Positions 55,544 through 64,000 of a DNA stretch of 64,000 nt are shown here, in pieces; the stretch's first letter is position 1; every line of letters begins with the position of its first letter. The notes beneath the pieces were generated by a model that ran no database searches, was not told the origin of the DNA, and worked only from the letters and a program-made list of their open reading frames with translations. The DNA is from CABZJG01 sp965659715. Lineage in GTDB: Bacteria; Pseudomonadota; Alphaproteobacteria; Rhodobacterales; Rhodobacteraceae. The position numbers and the translations under genes are program-made. Where the stretch lies: contig CBFHXE010000004.1 in NCBI GenBank assembly GCA_965659715.1, positions 1 through 64,000 of the forward strand, read 5' to 3'.

Positions 55544-55605
55544 TGTGTCAATAATTACTGGCCTTTTTTTTCTTTGAAAAAATACTCAAAACTACGACGG
55601 ATTAA

Positions 55606-56594
55606 TTATCGCATCCAATAGCCTGCAGATTTTATCTTATTGCGAATTGCGCGCTCTTTGCGTGGCAGGTTATCCTGATCAAACAAAGCACGGATACGGT
55701 CGCCGCGGTTATGATAGATAATCCGCTTAAAGGGCTCATACTGTTTGAGCATTTTTTAATTTTATTTGGCGAGGCCGCCTGCTCTAGTGCAGTGACCACG
55801 GCATCGCTTTCGCGCGCGTACAGCAAGGGCAGGGTGCGATAATGGCAACTGACTACCCCGTCGAGGCTGCCTTTCGGCAGCGCATCCCTTTTTCCCCCAA
55901 AACTATGAACTACAAGCGGCAAAGCGATTTGATCCAGCCATGGATCTAGGCTCTGGCATTGAATACTATCAGGCCCGTCATCGCGAATTTTTACGGCATA
56001 ATCGGTAAACCGTTTCCCGAATTGATGCGGGCTTTTGTAATAGAAATACCCGGCGTTGAAATACAAGTACCGGCGCCAGTATTCATCGGGTTGCGATTGA
56101 TCAAGCGAGCTTTCGAAATCTAAACCAAACATATCGTAAAGCGATTTCTAAATAGCAGTATAGCCGGGGCCATAAAGCTCGATTTCTGGCCAAGTCCCTT
56201 CACAGCGCGAAGAGGCAGAAGGTTGGCTAAAGTCGAGCGGCACATCCGTGATTTCGCCAGTGATTAACGTATCACTATCAAAAAAAACAAAAGGGTCATC
56301 CTCGGGAAGCGCAGCAAGGCATTCAATTTTGTTTCCATAGGGGTAGCTTTGGCCAAAATGACTGTTTTCAAACGGGTAAATTTCGGCGCCCATATCCAAT
56401 AACGCCTTGCGGCAGTCGTCTGAGTTGATCTTTGGATTACGCTCCCAGCAAGGGCCCGGTTGCGGCTCCGCCACAAATATCTTTCCTTTAAACTTTGGAC
56501 TATTGGCCCGCAGTGAGGCTAGAAAAAGCACTGCTTCATATTGCAAGCGCCCGGCTTGTGCCACAAGGACAACATTGAATTTCTTTTTAGACAT
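55606..56594 (-). pseudogene. Glycosyltransferase-like gene with a TAG stop and a frameshift
   Basis: The reconstructed protein is about 330 residues and starts MSKKKFNVVLVAQAGRLQYE. It has a nucleotide-sugar-like FVFFDSDTLITGEI segment near residue 105. It is broken twice. At 56148-56150 a TAG sits between GPGYTAI and KSLYDMFGLDF in one frame, where a Trp codon (TGG) would fit. Near the end, a run of six A on the coding strand (55752-55757) shifts the frame after NKIKK. One more A would restore KMLKQYEPFKRIIYHNRGDR and a stop at 55606. Upstream and downstream parts are both well conserved-looking, so the breaks are recent or artefactual. Confidence 0.8.
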
Positions 56595-56745
56595 TAAAAA
56601 CCTTTTTCAAATTATGTATTACATACCAGTCCCATTTTGGTTTGAAAAGACCAAAGGAACACGGCTTTTATTCTGCCTTCACTTAAGCGCTTTTATAAAC
56701 ATGAATGTCGGGGCTCAATACCTGATCTGGATATTTACCCTTTCC

Positions 56746-57156
56746 CTAAGATAATGCATCCTTAAAGCCAAGAAACCGGGCATCGCGCATCACGCGTTGG
56801 TTCATTGCCTCGCGCAGGGCGCCGACGGATTTATAGGGCCGCATCACCACTTCAAAGCGGTCGATCAAACCTGTGTTTCCTAGGGTGATCAAATCTACGC
56901 CAACCGCATCAAGCGTGCCAATTTTGCATTCAAATTCACAGGCCCAGTTGACCCCTTCGCCCATAATCCGGCGATATTTGAACTCTGAAAAGACCTTTCC
57001 AACATGACCTAAGACAGCCGCCACAGGATCGCGGCCGGTCCATGTTTTGTAGTAGGTTGGCGGTTGAAATTTCACATCCTCGGCAAGTAAATCTTTGATG
57101 GCCTCCTCATCGCCTTTGGCGACCACATTAAGCATGGATTTAATTGTTGGATGCAT
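56746..57156 (-). CDS. NTF2-like (SnoaL-fold) protein
   Basis: A 136-residue single-domain protein with the cone-shaped NTF2/SnoaL fold: HPTIKSMLNVVAKGDEEAIKDLLAEDVKF (quoted in part as LNVVAKGDEEAIKDLLAEDV) and TWTGRDPVAAVLGHV. A final beta-sheet has IDRFEVVMRPYKSVGAL. Such folds bind small hydrophobic ligands or act as isomerases or hydratases. GAGG lies before the ATG. It is divergent from the FAD oxidoreductase, so the two may serve one catabolic route. The substrate is unknown. Confidence 0.75.
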   Translation of the reverse strand: MHPTIKSMLNVVAKGDEEAIKDLLAEDVKFQPPTYYKTWTGRDPVAAVLGHVGKVFSEFKYRRIMGEGVNWACEFECKIGTLDAVGVDLITLGNTGLIDRFEVVMRPYKSVGALREAMNQRVMRDARFLGFKDALS

Positions 57157-57373
57157 CTCGACCTCATATTGTCAATCACGCGAAGCCAGATACCAAATAG
57201 GCTTGCTGCGTTTCGTTACTGTGGCACATCACTTTAGGCCTGCCCAGTCCTGGCGCCGGTTGATCAGCATAGGTAACGCCACGTTTTTAAAACTTATGTC
57301 TCTGTGCCTACAGTGATGACTTAAAACGTTGACAACGCGTTGGCTTTTGGAAGAATGAAAAATCTGCTGGCAG

Positions 57374-57386
57374 GTGGTGGCACCAC
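57374..57386. promoter_or_regulatory. Perfect palindrome upstream of the FAD oxidoreductase
   Basis: GTGGTG-G-CACCAC at 57374-57386 is a perfect 6-1-6 dyad, 56 bp before the oxidoreductase start, in the 285-bp divergent spacer to the NTF2-like gene. It may be an operator for a regulator encoded elsewhere. The rest of the spacer shows no gene. Confidence 0.35.
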
Positions 57387-57441
57387 GTGCTGCAATCTAT
57401 TGCTACGCCCCATAAAGGACTAATGGAACAGGACTTAGACC

Positions 57442-58806
57442 ATGGTAACTGAGATCACAGAGCCCGCGCGCAGAACGCCAGTGGCACTAGAAACCGATAT
57501 TGTCGTCGTGGGATCGGGCCCTGGGGGCTTGGCCGCGGCTTTGGCGGCCGCGCGCTGTGGGGCAAAAGTGGCCTTGGTCGAACGTTTTGGATGTTTCGGC
57601 GGCAATATAACTGTTGTGGGGGTAGAAGGCTTTGCTTGGTACCGGCATGAGCAAACGGTTGAAGCCAACGGCATTGGCCGCGAATTTGAAGAGCGCGCCA
57701 AGGCCATGGGCGCCGCAGTGCCAGAAAGTCAGTCTTTAAGTTATGAGCTGGACAGTGAGGGGTTTAAGTTGGTTGCAGATCAACTGGTCAGCGAAGCCGG
57801 CATTGTGCCAATGTTGCACCGCCAGTTTGTTGCACCGATCATGGACGCGACCGAAGTGCGCGGTATTATTGTCGAATCCAAATCCGGCCGCGAGGCAATT
57901 CTGGCAAAGCGGGTGATTGATGCCACAGGGGATGCCGATATTGCCCACCGGGCTGGCGCGCCAACCCTCAAAACTCCGGTCGAGCAAACTCAGGCCGCCA
58001 GTGTGATGTTCCATCTGGCCGGTGTCGACAAAGAGAAATTTATGAAAGGCGTTGATGAGGATCCGCAAACCTATAAAGACTGGTCAAGCGGCGAATGGCA
58101 GGTCGAAACCGATGGTAAAGAAGATGACATGTTCTCGCCGTTTCTTGGCAAGCCCTTTGAACAGGCCATTCGTGACGGGCTGATTCCGGCGGATCTCAAC
58201 ACTATTGGTGGAACCTGGGGCGCTGTGCACGACAGCGGTGAGATGACCTATATGAACCTCATCCATCTGGCCGGTTGTGATGGAACCGATGCAGACAGTC
58301 TGACAAAGTTTGAAATCGAAGGTCGCCGTCAGGCGATGCTGGCGATCGAAGCGTTGCGCCATTATACAGCAGGCTGTGAAGGCGTACGGCTCCGCAATTT
58401 TGGTATGAGCATTGGCATCCGTGACAGCCGTAAAATTGATGCGCTTTACAATATGACAGAAACGGACGTGCGCCAGCAGGGGCGATTTGACGACAGCGTT
58501 GGAATTTACCCTGAATTTATAGATGGCTATGGAATTTTAATTTTGCCAACAACAGGGCGCTATATGCAAATTCCATATCGGGCGATGCTGCCCCAAAATA
58601 TCGAAAATCTACTTGTCGCTGGCCGTGCAATCGGTGGCGATAAGGTGGCGCATGCGGCCACGAGAAATATGGCCTGCTGCGCTGTTGCCGGCCAAGGCGC
58701 AGGGGTTGCGGCGGCCTTGTCTGTGCAAAGCGGCTGTGCTTTGCGCGACATTGATATCGGCGCGCTGCAGGCAGAGCTGCAGCGACAAGGGGTGCGGATT
58801 GACTAA
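57442..58806 (+). CDS. FAD-dependent oxidoreductase (FAD_oxidored type)
   Basis: A 454-residue flavoprotein. The FAD motif DIVVVGSGPGGLAAALAAARCG lies near residues 19-40 (quoted as VVVGSGPGGLAAALAAARCG), followed by ERFGCFGGNIT. A second FAD contact is NLLVAGRAIGGDKVAHAATR near residue 390 and RNMACCAVAGQGAG after it. It matches the PF12831 group, whose members often have unknown substrates. AGGA is upstream of the ATG. A crotonase follows 34 bp later, so the pair probably works in one catabolic route together with the TRAP importer. Confidence 0.85.
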   Translation: MVTEITEPARRTPVALETDIVVVGSGPGGLAAALAAARCGAKVALVERFGCFGGNITVVGVEGFAWYRHEQTVEANGIGREFEERAKAMGAAVPESQSLSYELDSEGFKLVADQLVSEAGIVPMLHRQFVAPIMDATEVRGIIVESKSGREAILAKRVIDATGDADIAHRAGAPTLKTPVEQTQAASVMFHLAGVDKEKFMKGVDEDPQTYKDWSSGEWQVETDGKEDDMFSPFLGKPFEQAIRDGLIPADLNTIGGTWGAVHDSGEMTYMNLIHLAGCDGTDADSLTKFEIEGRRQAMLAIEALRHYTAGCEGVRLRNFGMSIGIRDSRKIDALYNMTETDVRQQGRFDDSVGIYPEFIDGYGILILPTTGRYMQIPYRAMLPQNIENLLVAGRAIGGDKVAHAATRNMACCAVAGQGAGVAAALSVQSGCALRDIDIGALQAELQRQGVRID

Positions 58807-58840
58807 CCCTATGATAGTTTAACAAATAGCAGGTGGCGCG

Positions 58841-59695
58841 ATGAGCAAAGTTCTTTATGAAAGAGATGGCCGTATTGCCCGGATCACATTAAACCGGCCA
58901 GAGGTCATGAACGCAATTGACGATGATCTGCCGCGCTTGCTCTCTGAAGCTATAAACCGCGCAGACCAAGACCCCAAAGTGCATGTGATGATCCTATCAG
59001 GGGCAGGTAAAGCCTTTTGTGCCGGCTATGATTTGACTTATTATGCCGAAGGGGCAAGCCAGAATAAAGTGGTTCAGGACATGCCTTGGGATCCGGTGCA
59101 GGACTATCAGTTCATGTGGGCCAACACCCAGCACTGGATGTCGATGTTTCGCGCGCTAAAGCCGGTGATTTGTAAGGTCCATGGCTTTGCCGTGGCGGGA
59201 GGATCTGATATCGCGCTATGTGCAGATTTAACGATCATGGCCGATACCGCTAAAATCGGCTATATGCCGACCCGGGTTTGGGGCTGTCCGACTACGGCGA
59301 TGTGGGTGTATCGCCTTGGGCCGGAAAAAGCCAAGCGGATGATGTTTACCGGCGATAAGATCACGGGCCGCGAGGCGGCCGATATGGGGCTTGTGTTGCA
59401 ATCTGTCCCAGAGGCAGATCTGGATCAGACCGTCGAAGCTTTGGCCCAACGGATGGCAACGGTGCCGGTCAATCAACTGGCCATGCAAAAGATGGTGATC
59501 AACCAAACCATGGAAGCAACGCTAAACCAAACCCAGCGTTTGGCCACGGTTTTTGATGGCATCACCCGACATTCCCCGGAAGGGATGAATTTTTTGGCCC
59601 GGGTTGATCAAGTTGGCTGGAAGCAAGCGGTCCAAGAGCGCGATAATGGCAGCTTTGATTGGACCGCCAATCAACCTATTCCTCCGCAAACATAA
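58841..59695 (+). CDS. Crotonase/enoyl-CoA hydratase family protein
   Basis: A 284-residue crotonase-fold enzyme. The oxyanion-hole segments are GAGKAFCAGYDL near residue 54 and KVHGFAVAGGSDIALCAD near residue 110. The position of the second Glu of classical hydratases is occupied by other residues (around TRVWGCPTTAMW), so hydratase activity is not assured. AGGTGG lies before the ATG. It is in an operon with the FAD oxidoreductase and faces the TRAP permease gene. An acyl-CoA ester is the likely substrate type. Confidence 0.87.
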   Translation: MSKVLYERDGRIARITLNRPEVMNAIDDDLPRLLSEAINRADQDPKVHVMILSGAGKAFCAGYDLTYYAEGASQNKVVQDMPWDPVQDYQFMWANTQHWMSMFRALKPVICKVHGFAVAGGSDIALCADLTIMADTAKIGYMPTRVWGCPTTAMWVYRLGPEKAKRMMFTGDKITGREAADMGLVLQSVPEADLDQTVEALAQRMATVPVNQLAMQKMVINQTMEATLNQTQRLATVFDGITRHSPEGMNFLARVDQVGWKQAVQERDNGSFDWTANQPIPPQT

Positions 59696-59746
59696 TTTCG
59701 GAACTGCAAGCCAACGCTGGAAAGCTGACTTGCTGATATTACCGTC

Positions 59747-62209
59747 CTATGGACCAAAGACATGGTTTGGCAGCCAAAGAACAATCTGTGGGAAGATAAA
59801 AATCAATGACAATCCGATAAGCTGGATCAGCATAAACTGCATCATGCCCAAGTAGATATCTTTGAGATCCCAATCTGGCACAACACCTTTGAGGAAGTAG
59901 GCCGACAACGCCACCGGCGGAGACAACCACGCGGTTTGCAGGTTCACCGCAACCAGAATACCGAACCAAACCATAAGGTCATACCGGTTCAAGCCGTGGA
60001 TATCCAAAGCCTCGACCGTTGGCAGAAGGATTGGCAAAACAATCAACACGATCGGCACCCATTCCAGAGGCCAGCCAAGAACAAAGATCAGCGCCATCAC
60101 CAGTAAAAGTATGAGGTATGGTGACATATCCAGTCCCAAAAGCATCTGTGTCATCATCTTGGGCGTTCCAAGGTTTGAAAACTCAGCCCCAAAGAAGTTT
60201 GACGCAGCCACAAGGAACATGATCAGAACGGTGATTTCCAAAGCTTTGATCATGTTGTCAAAGAAACCGGCAAAGGTAAATTTGCGGTACCCGATGGATA
60301 AAAGAATAGACCCAAAGGCACCCATTGCAGCGGCTTCTGCCGGCGTTGCAAAGCCTAATAGGATGGAACCCAGAGCAAACGAGATCAAAATTGTCGGTGG
60401 CATGAGACCGGCAAAAAATTCATCCCAAATATCCGAGAATTCAAAGCGGTCATCTGCATCGCTCCGGTAGATAGGAAAGGCCAAGACCCCGAGAAGGAGG
60501 ATAAAGGCAAACAAGACCACTGAAACAGTCGGGAAGCCCTCGGCCCAATTTGCCAAGACCATGTAGCCATGGAACAAAATTGCCAAAGGAAGCGCAACGC
60601 GCAGAACCATGAGATTGCGATAGGCGAGGTATGCAAATAATAAAACAGCGACCAACACAATCAAGCCGCTAAACGGAACAACCCCTGCAAGGGACCCACC
60701 AAGACCAAGGCCAAAGACCCGGCAAATGGTCAAAATCCCCAAAGCTATAAGGGCAACTTCTGCACCATAAAAATCTGAGGTTTTGGGCTGATCTTCTTCT
60801 GATAGAATTGGTCCAAGGTCTGGGTTCAACCAGCACCTTCCCAAAGTGTAGACAAGGTACAATGTCGCAAGCAGCGCGCCGGGGATAAACGCCCCACGGA
60901 ATAGATCCAGTGTGGACACCTCAAGGACGGGACCCATAACAATCAACATGATCGAGGGTGGGATCAAAATTCCCAACGTTCCGCCAGCCGTAATCGTGCC
61001 GGCTGCAAGTTTAACATTATAGCCAGAGCGGCTCATTGTTGCCCCTGCCATAATGCCCAGCAACGTGACCGATGCCCCCACAATCCCGGTCGCTGCCGCA
61101 AAGATTGTCGAGACGATCAATACGGCGATATAAAGCGAGCCGCGCACACGGGCCATGATCATCTGGATCGATGCAAATAATCGCTCCATAAGACCAGCCG
61201 CCTCCATCACGATACCCATCAGAATGAACAGAGGAACCGCCATAAGTTGGTCGTTCAGCATTGTGGAATTTGTATTCAAGGTCATCAAAAGTGTTGTCAG
61301 TTTAAAGTTCGATGCCCAAATACCAAAGAAAAAGGCTAAGAAGATTAATGTGAAAGAAATTGGAAAGCCAACAAAGATCACAAAGATCATCGCTGCGAGC
61401 ATGATGAAACCAATCGTAGGTTTGGAAAGACCCGGGCGTGCTGACATGATATCAGTAAACCATTCACCCCCTGGCGTCGCATCTGGATAGAAAACCGCCA
61501 TGACCAGCCAAATCAAGGCGATAAAATACGCCGGCATCGCTCTTACGAAATAGCGTTCACGCTCTTTGCCCATTTTATGCAGGGCGCGGAAAAGCTCGGG
61601 GAAACCTTGCAAAAAGAGTAATAAACCACCGATTGGCATGGCAAGACGTGCGGGCCACAGTAATGGCTCCCATGGGCTGTCAAATGCGGTCTCGCCAGTT
61701 CTGTAGGCAACCTCCCAATACTGGGTGGCGATGATGGTGAAAAATAACATGGAGGGTATGAAAAACGCCATGTAAAGCATGGCATCAACAGTTGCCTGCG
61801 TTTTGTTAGACCAATTGCGATACAAGAAGTCTGCGCGGATGTGCACGCCGCGCATTAGGCCATACCCTGCAGCGCCCATGAACAGAACGCCCGAAATCAT
61901 TCGGCTGATGTCATAGGCAAACTGGGTTGGCCCAAGACCTAGAGCGCGGGCAGTGTCGTCCCAGCCATTACTTGCCATAATGCCAAAGGCATTGCGCGAA
62001 AATACTTCGATGACAACAACACCGATCAAGGGAATCATTAGCAGGCACAAGATTTTACCGGCCCAGTCGTTGATCAGGTCAATCCATCCCGTGATAGGGC
62101 GTTGCCATGGCGTCATATCTTCGGGAGTTTCCCCTGGCTTTTCTTGCCGTCGCTCTGCGATCAACTCATCCGCGATTTCTAAATCGTCGGGTATAACCTC
62201 GTCAGCCAT
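59747..62209 (-). CDS. Fused TRAP transporter permease (DctQ-DctM)
   Basis: An inner-membrane Na+-coupled permease of a TRAP system, 820 residues. The N-terminal ~230 residues form the small DctQ part, and the rest the large DctM part with the gate motifs MAVPLFILMGIVMEAAG and GGTLGILIPPSIMLIVMG. The DctM part contains an extra middle stretch with hydrophobic segments near residues 480-580. GGGAGAGGG lies before the ATG. The binding-protein gene is just upstream, separated by a strong hairpin. Confidence 0.9.
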   Translation of the reverse strand: MADEVIPDDLEIADELIAERRQEKPGETPEDMTPWQRPITGWIDLINDWAGKILCLLMIPLIGVVVIEVFSRNAFGIMASNGWDDTARALGLGPTQFAYDISRMISGVLFMGAAGYGLMRGVHIRADFLYRNWSNKTQATVDAMLYMAFFIPSMLFFTIIATQYWEVAYRTGETAFDSPWEPLLWPARLAMPIGGLLLFLQGFPELFRALHKMGKERERYFVRAMPAYFIALIWLVMAVFYPDATPGGEWFTDIMSARPGLSKPTIGFIMLAAMIFVIFVGFPISFTLIFLAFFFGIWASNFKLTTLLMTLNTNSTMLNDQLMAVPLFILMGIVMEAAGLMERLFASIQMIMARVRGSLYIAVLIVSTIFAAATGIVGASVTLLGIMAGATMSRSGYNVKLAAGTITAGGTLGILIPPSIMLIVMGPVLEVSTLDLFRGAFIPGALLATLYLVYTLGRCWLNPDLGPILSEEDQPKTSDFYGAEVALIALGILTICRVFGLGLGGSLAGVVPFSGLIVLVAVLLFAYLAYRNLMVLRVALPLAILFHGYMVLANWAEGFPTVSVVLFAFILLLGVLAFPIYRSDADDRFEFSDIWDEFFAGLMPPTILISFALGSILLGFATPAEAAAMGAFGSILLSIGYRKFTFAGFFDNMIKALEITVLIMFLVAASNFFGAEFSNLGTPKMMTQMLLGLDMSPYLILLLVMALIFVLGWPLEWVPIVLIVLPILLPTVEALDIHGLNRYDLMVWFGILVAVNLQTAWLSPPVALSAYFLKGVVPDWDLKDIYLGMMQFMLIQLIGLSLIFIFPQIVLWLPNHVFGP

Positions 62210-62286
62210 GAACCCTCTCCCTTTCTGTGCTCTCTCTTTATTTAAAGGGAGCGTTCTTTTTTAGGAAAAAGCCAGATGCTTTTGCC

Positions 62287-62323
62287 AAAAAAAGACGATG
62301 TGTAGGGCCCCGAAGGGCCCCAC
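62287..62323 (-). terminator. Hairpin with UUCG loop between TRAP binding protein and permease
   Basis: On the minus strand, GGGCCC-TTCG-GGGCCC forms a perfect stem with a stable UUCG loop (62305-62320), extended by GTG/CAC pairs. A run of seven T follows at 62293-62287. This lies after the binding-protein stop and before the permease start. It probably lowers transcription into the permease and protects the binding-protein mRNA end, giving more binding protein than permease. Confidence 0.75.
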
Positions 62324-62342
62324 CTATTATCATCAAAGAAGT

Positions 62343-63449
62343 TTACTTCAAAGTGTCCGCGTGGGCTTTACCCAAACCAGCGTTAGACGCTTGTGCACCT
62401 GCCCAGAATGGAACAGCGATGTCAGCAAAATCTTTTTGAGACTGCCATACTTCTGCGAAGAATTCATTGTCTGCGGCGGCAGCTTCAAGAAGCTTTTTCG
62501 CAGCAGCCATGTATTCTGTGAAGTAGTCTGCTGGTGTATCTTCTAGAATAACGCCGTGGTTCTCTGTCAGGTCTTTCAGTGATTTACCGTTTTCAAGGAT
62601 ACGGTAAGACATTGACTTAGACAAAGATGCATTTGCAGCAACTTCCAAGGCTTTCTGCTCCATCGCTGACAGGCTGTCGTATACATCACCATTGATGTAA
62701 AGGTCAGCGTTTACAACAACCTGGTGCAAACCTTGCAGATAGTAGTGCTTAAGAACTTTTTGGAAGCCAAAGACTGAGTCTGGCTTCGGGCAGCACCACT
62801 CAGCCGCGTCGATTGTGCCTTTTTCGAGAGCAGGAAGGATATCCCCACCGCCCATGGCAACAGCTGCAACACCGATTTCATTATAGGCTGCACCAACCAT
62901 GCCTGGAGGGGCGCGGAAGCGCAGTTTCCGGAAGTCATCCATAGAGTTAATTGGCTCTGGGAACCAACCCAATGCTTCTGGTCCAACGGGCTGCAGCATA
63001 AAGCCTTTTACATTCACGCCCATTTCGTCCCAAAGCTGGTCGTAAAGCTCTTTACCACCACCGTATTGGAACCATGACAGGAATGCGAGCGCATCCATAC
63101 CAACGCCAGCACCCGCAATCGGTGCGCCAAAGAGGTTGGCAGCTGGGTGCTTGCCGCCCCAGTAGTGTGTCCAAGCGAAACCGCCTTCTACAAGGCCAGC
63201 GTCAACCGCGTCCATGATGTCGCGCGGGCCAACAACAGCACCTGCAGGCAGAATTTCGATTTTCAAAGAGCCGCCTGTCAAGGCTGCAACATCGTCCGCA
63301 AAGCTCCCCAGCATTTTAACTTCGTCTGATGAATTGCTCAGAACTGACTGAATACGAATGACGGTTTCAGCCGTTGCAGTAGACGCCATCATTGCGGCGG
63401 CGACACCTAGCGCAGTTGCGCCGGTTTTCAGTTTTTTTAGGTCAAACAT
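62343..63449 (-). CDS. TRAP transporter periplasmic binding protein (DctP)
   Basis: A 368-residue periplasmic solute-binding protein. A signal peptide is visible (KLKTGATALGVAAAMMASTATA, cleavage near TATAE, residue 27-28). The DctP fold is shown by RDIMDAVDAGLVEGGFAW and the family's ligand-contact segment RKLRFRAPPGMVGAAYNE with the conserved Arg. It ends with a helical tail. Length fits the larger class (like TakP, about 365 residues) that binds oxo acids or similar anions, but the ligand cannot be told. GGAGG precedes the ATG. Confidence 0.92.
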   Translation of the reverse strand: MFDLKKLKTGATALGVAAAMMASTATAETVIRIQSVLSNSSDEVKMLGSFADDVAALTGGSLKIEILPAGAVVGPRDIMDAVDAGLVEGGFAWTHYWGGKHPAANLFGAPIAGAGVGMDALAFLSWFQYGGGKELYDQLWDEMGVNVKGFMLQPVGPEALGWFPEPINSMDDFRKLRFRAPPGMVGAAYNEIGVAAVAMGGGDILPALEKGTIDAAEWCCPKPDSVFGFQKVLKHYYLQGLHQVVVNADLYINGDVYDSLSAMEQKALEVAANASLSKSMSYRILENGKSLKDLTENHGVILEDTPADYFTEYMAAAKKLLEAAAADNEFFAEVWQSQKDFADIAVPFWAGAQASNAGLGKAHADTLK

Positions 63450-63536
63450 TATAGTTTCCTCCCAAATGTTGTGCCTTCTTTATTTATACTCATGCTTCCG
63501 TCGAAGGCATTGTGGAAGCTTGAATCTCGATATTGG

Positions 63537-64000
63537 TTATCCCGGCGCTGCAGCTTGAATGAACGCGAGAACTCCAATTTCAGGATCGGTGAGGCCGCGG
63601 TGGAACATTTCTGCCGCAACATATACTAAAACAGCAAGCCCGAGCCAAGAAATGATCGGGAACCTTGCCAGTAACTTCATGATCAAAGTGGCCGCAAAGG
63701 CCATAAGAGCAATGGCCAAGGCAAGGCCAAAGATCAGCATGTTGGTGTCGCCATCGGCAATCGCAGCCACCGCAAGAACGTTGTCAATCGACATTGATAC
63801 ATCCGCGACCATGATATAAATCATCGCCTTCCGCATGGTTTTACGAGGTTCGTCCGTCTGCTCTTTCCCGGCGGTCTCATTTGTTTCAATAGCGCTTCTA
63901 TCGCCATCATGTTGTCGGTTGCTTTCGCGAATTTCGCCAAATAGCCGCCAACAGACCCAGAACAGGAGTAAGGCTCCGACGAAGAGCAGGCCTGGTATGC
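63537..64000 (-). CDS. TerC-family membrane protein, 5' end beyond window
   Basis: The C-terminal part of an integral membrane protein of the TerC family, open at the window edge; the start lies beyond 64000. The visible part has a hydrophobic segment, an acidic/polar loop, and the TerC signature VADVSMSIDNVLAVAAIA with acidic and polar residues in a membrane helix. Further helices end at FIQAAAPG. TerC-type proteins are linked to metal, in particular manganese, export and co-translational metalation. It is on the same strand as the TRAP genes, 87 bp upstream of dctP. Confidence 0.85.
   Translation of the reverse strand, partial: IPGLLFVGALLLFWVCWRLFGEIRESNRQHDGDRSAIETNETAGKEQTDEPRKTMRKAMIYIMVADVSMSIDNVLAVAAIADGDTNMLIFGLALAIALMAFAATLIMKLLARFPIISWLGLAVLVYVAAEMFHRGLTDPEIGVLAFIQAAAPG

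Noticed and set aside
55399..55560. SAM-II riboswitch before metY
   Set aside because: The expected pseudoknot consensus is not found; only dyad repeats are visible.
25837..56150. Recoding of TAG as an amino acid (two genes with in-frame TAG)
   Set aside because: TAG ends several intact genes here, such as cobT (49179-49181) and the MBL gene (5112-5114), and nothing suggests a pyrrolysine system.
1..64000. CRISPR arrays, rRNA or tRNA genes
   Set aside because: No regularly spaced repeats were seen. No rRNA sequence and no tRNA-like T-loop with matching acceptor arms was found in the gaps; reading by eye could miss an odd tRNA.

Overview
The window reads as a chromosomal segment of an alphaproteobacterium of the Rhodobacterales (Roseobacter group). 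Support comes from gene content and order: pyrG next to secG, hflK-hflC-DUF2065-degP, a SUV3-like helicase followed by an S4 protein, fdxA and carD, DUF2842 after purA, a fused TRAP permease, and long disordered proteins of a roseobacter type. Base composition is moderate, with clearly AT-rich patches. The species cannot be fixed from the sequence; a marine, moderate-GC roseobacter is my inference. No rRNA, tRNA, CRISPR array, prophage or intact insertion sequence was recognised.

Layout. About 0.3-6.9 kb is a homogentisate (tyrosine/phenylalanine) catabolic locus: a MarR regulator with maleylacetoacetate isomerase faces hmgA, fahA, an MBL-fold hydrolase, a flavoprotein hydroxylase and a DUF2783 protein. 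Two copies of a palindromic site flank and overlap the probable hmgA promoter. The upstream enzyme, 4-hydroxyphenylpyruvate dioxygenase, lies about 48 kb away (49.8-50.9 kb) beside a divergent Lrp/AsnC regulator. At 7.4-9.35 kb a PLP ammonia-lyase and an ornithine-cyclodeaminase-like reductase form an operon. About 9.4-15.6 kb is an accessory-looking, AT-rich stretch: a truncated M20 deacetylase, small ORFs of unknown function, an MFS efflux pump, a secreted protein, an ATP-grasp ligase and a small membrane protein.

15.6-31.6 kb carries agmatinase, a split YeeE/YedE pair, a DUF1330/TerB-like/PhnD-like operon, pyrG, secG, a nitrile hydratase operon, purA (frameshifted as given), a long disordered protein interrupted by an in-frame TAG, thiamine pyrophosphokinase, two EamA transporters, L-serine dehydratase and an atypical SDR. 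31.8-49.7 kb is mostly housekeeping: rpiA, gor, hflKC, degP, a 2Fe-2S ferredoxin, pepF, a lysophospholipase-like hydrolase, the helicase, fdxA, carD, cobS/cobT and lrp, plus a remnant of the error-prone polymerase DnaE2. 50.9-64 kb holds a 1001-residue membrane protein with a PilM/GspL-like start and a PilP/GspC-like end, metY, a broken glycosyltransferase-like gene, an NTF2-like protein, a FAD oxidoreductase with a crotonase, a TRAP transporter and the 3' part of a TerC-family gene.

Five loci are broken or decayed as written: M20 deacetylase, dnaE2, purA, the TAG-split disordered protein and the glycosyltransferase-like gene. Two breaks are each explained by one missing A in an A run, so sequence error must be excluded before biology is inferred. 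I found no convincing entirely new system. The best candidates for uncharacterised biology are the 1001-residue PilM/PilP-like protein, the DUF1330/TerB/PhnD operon and the small proteins of the AT-rich stretch.
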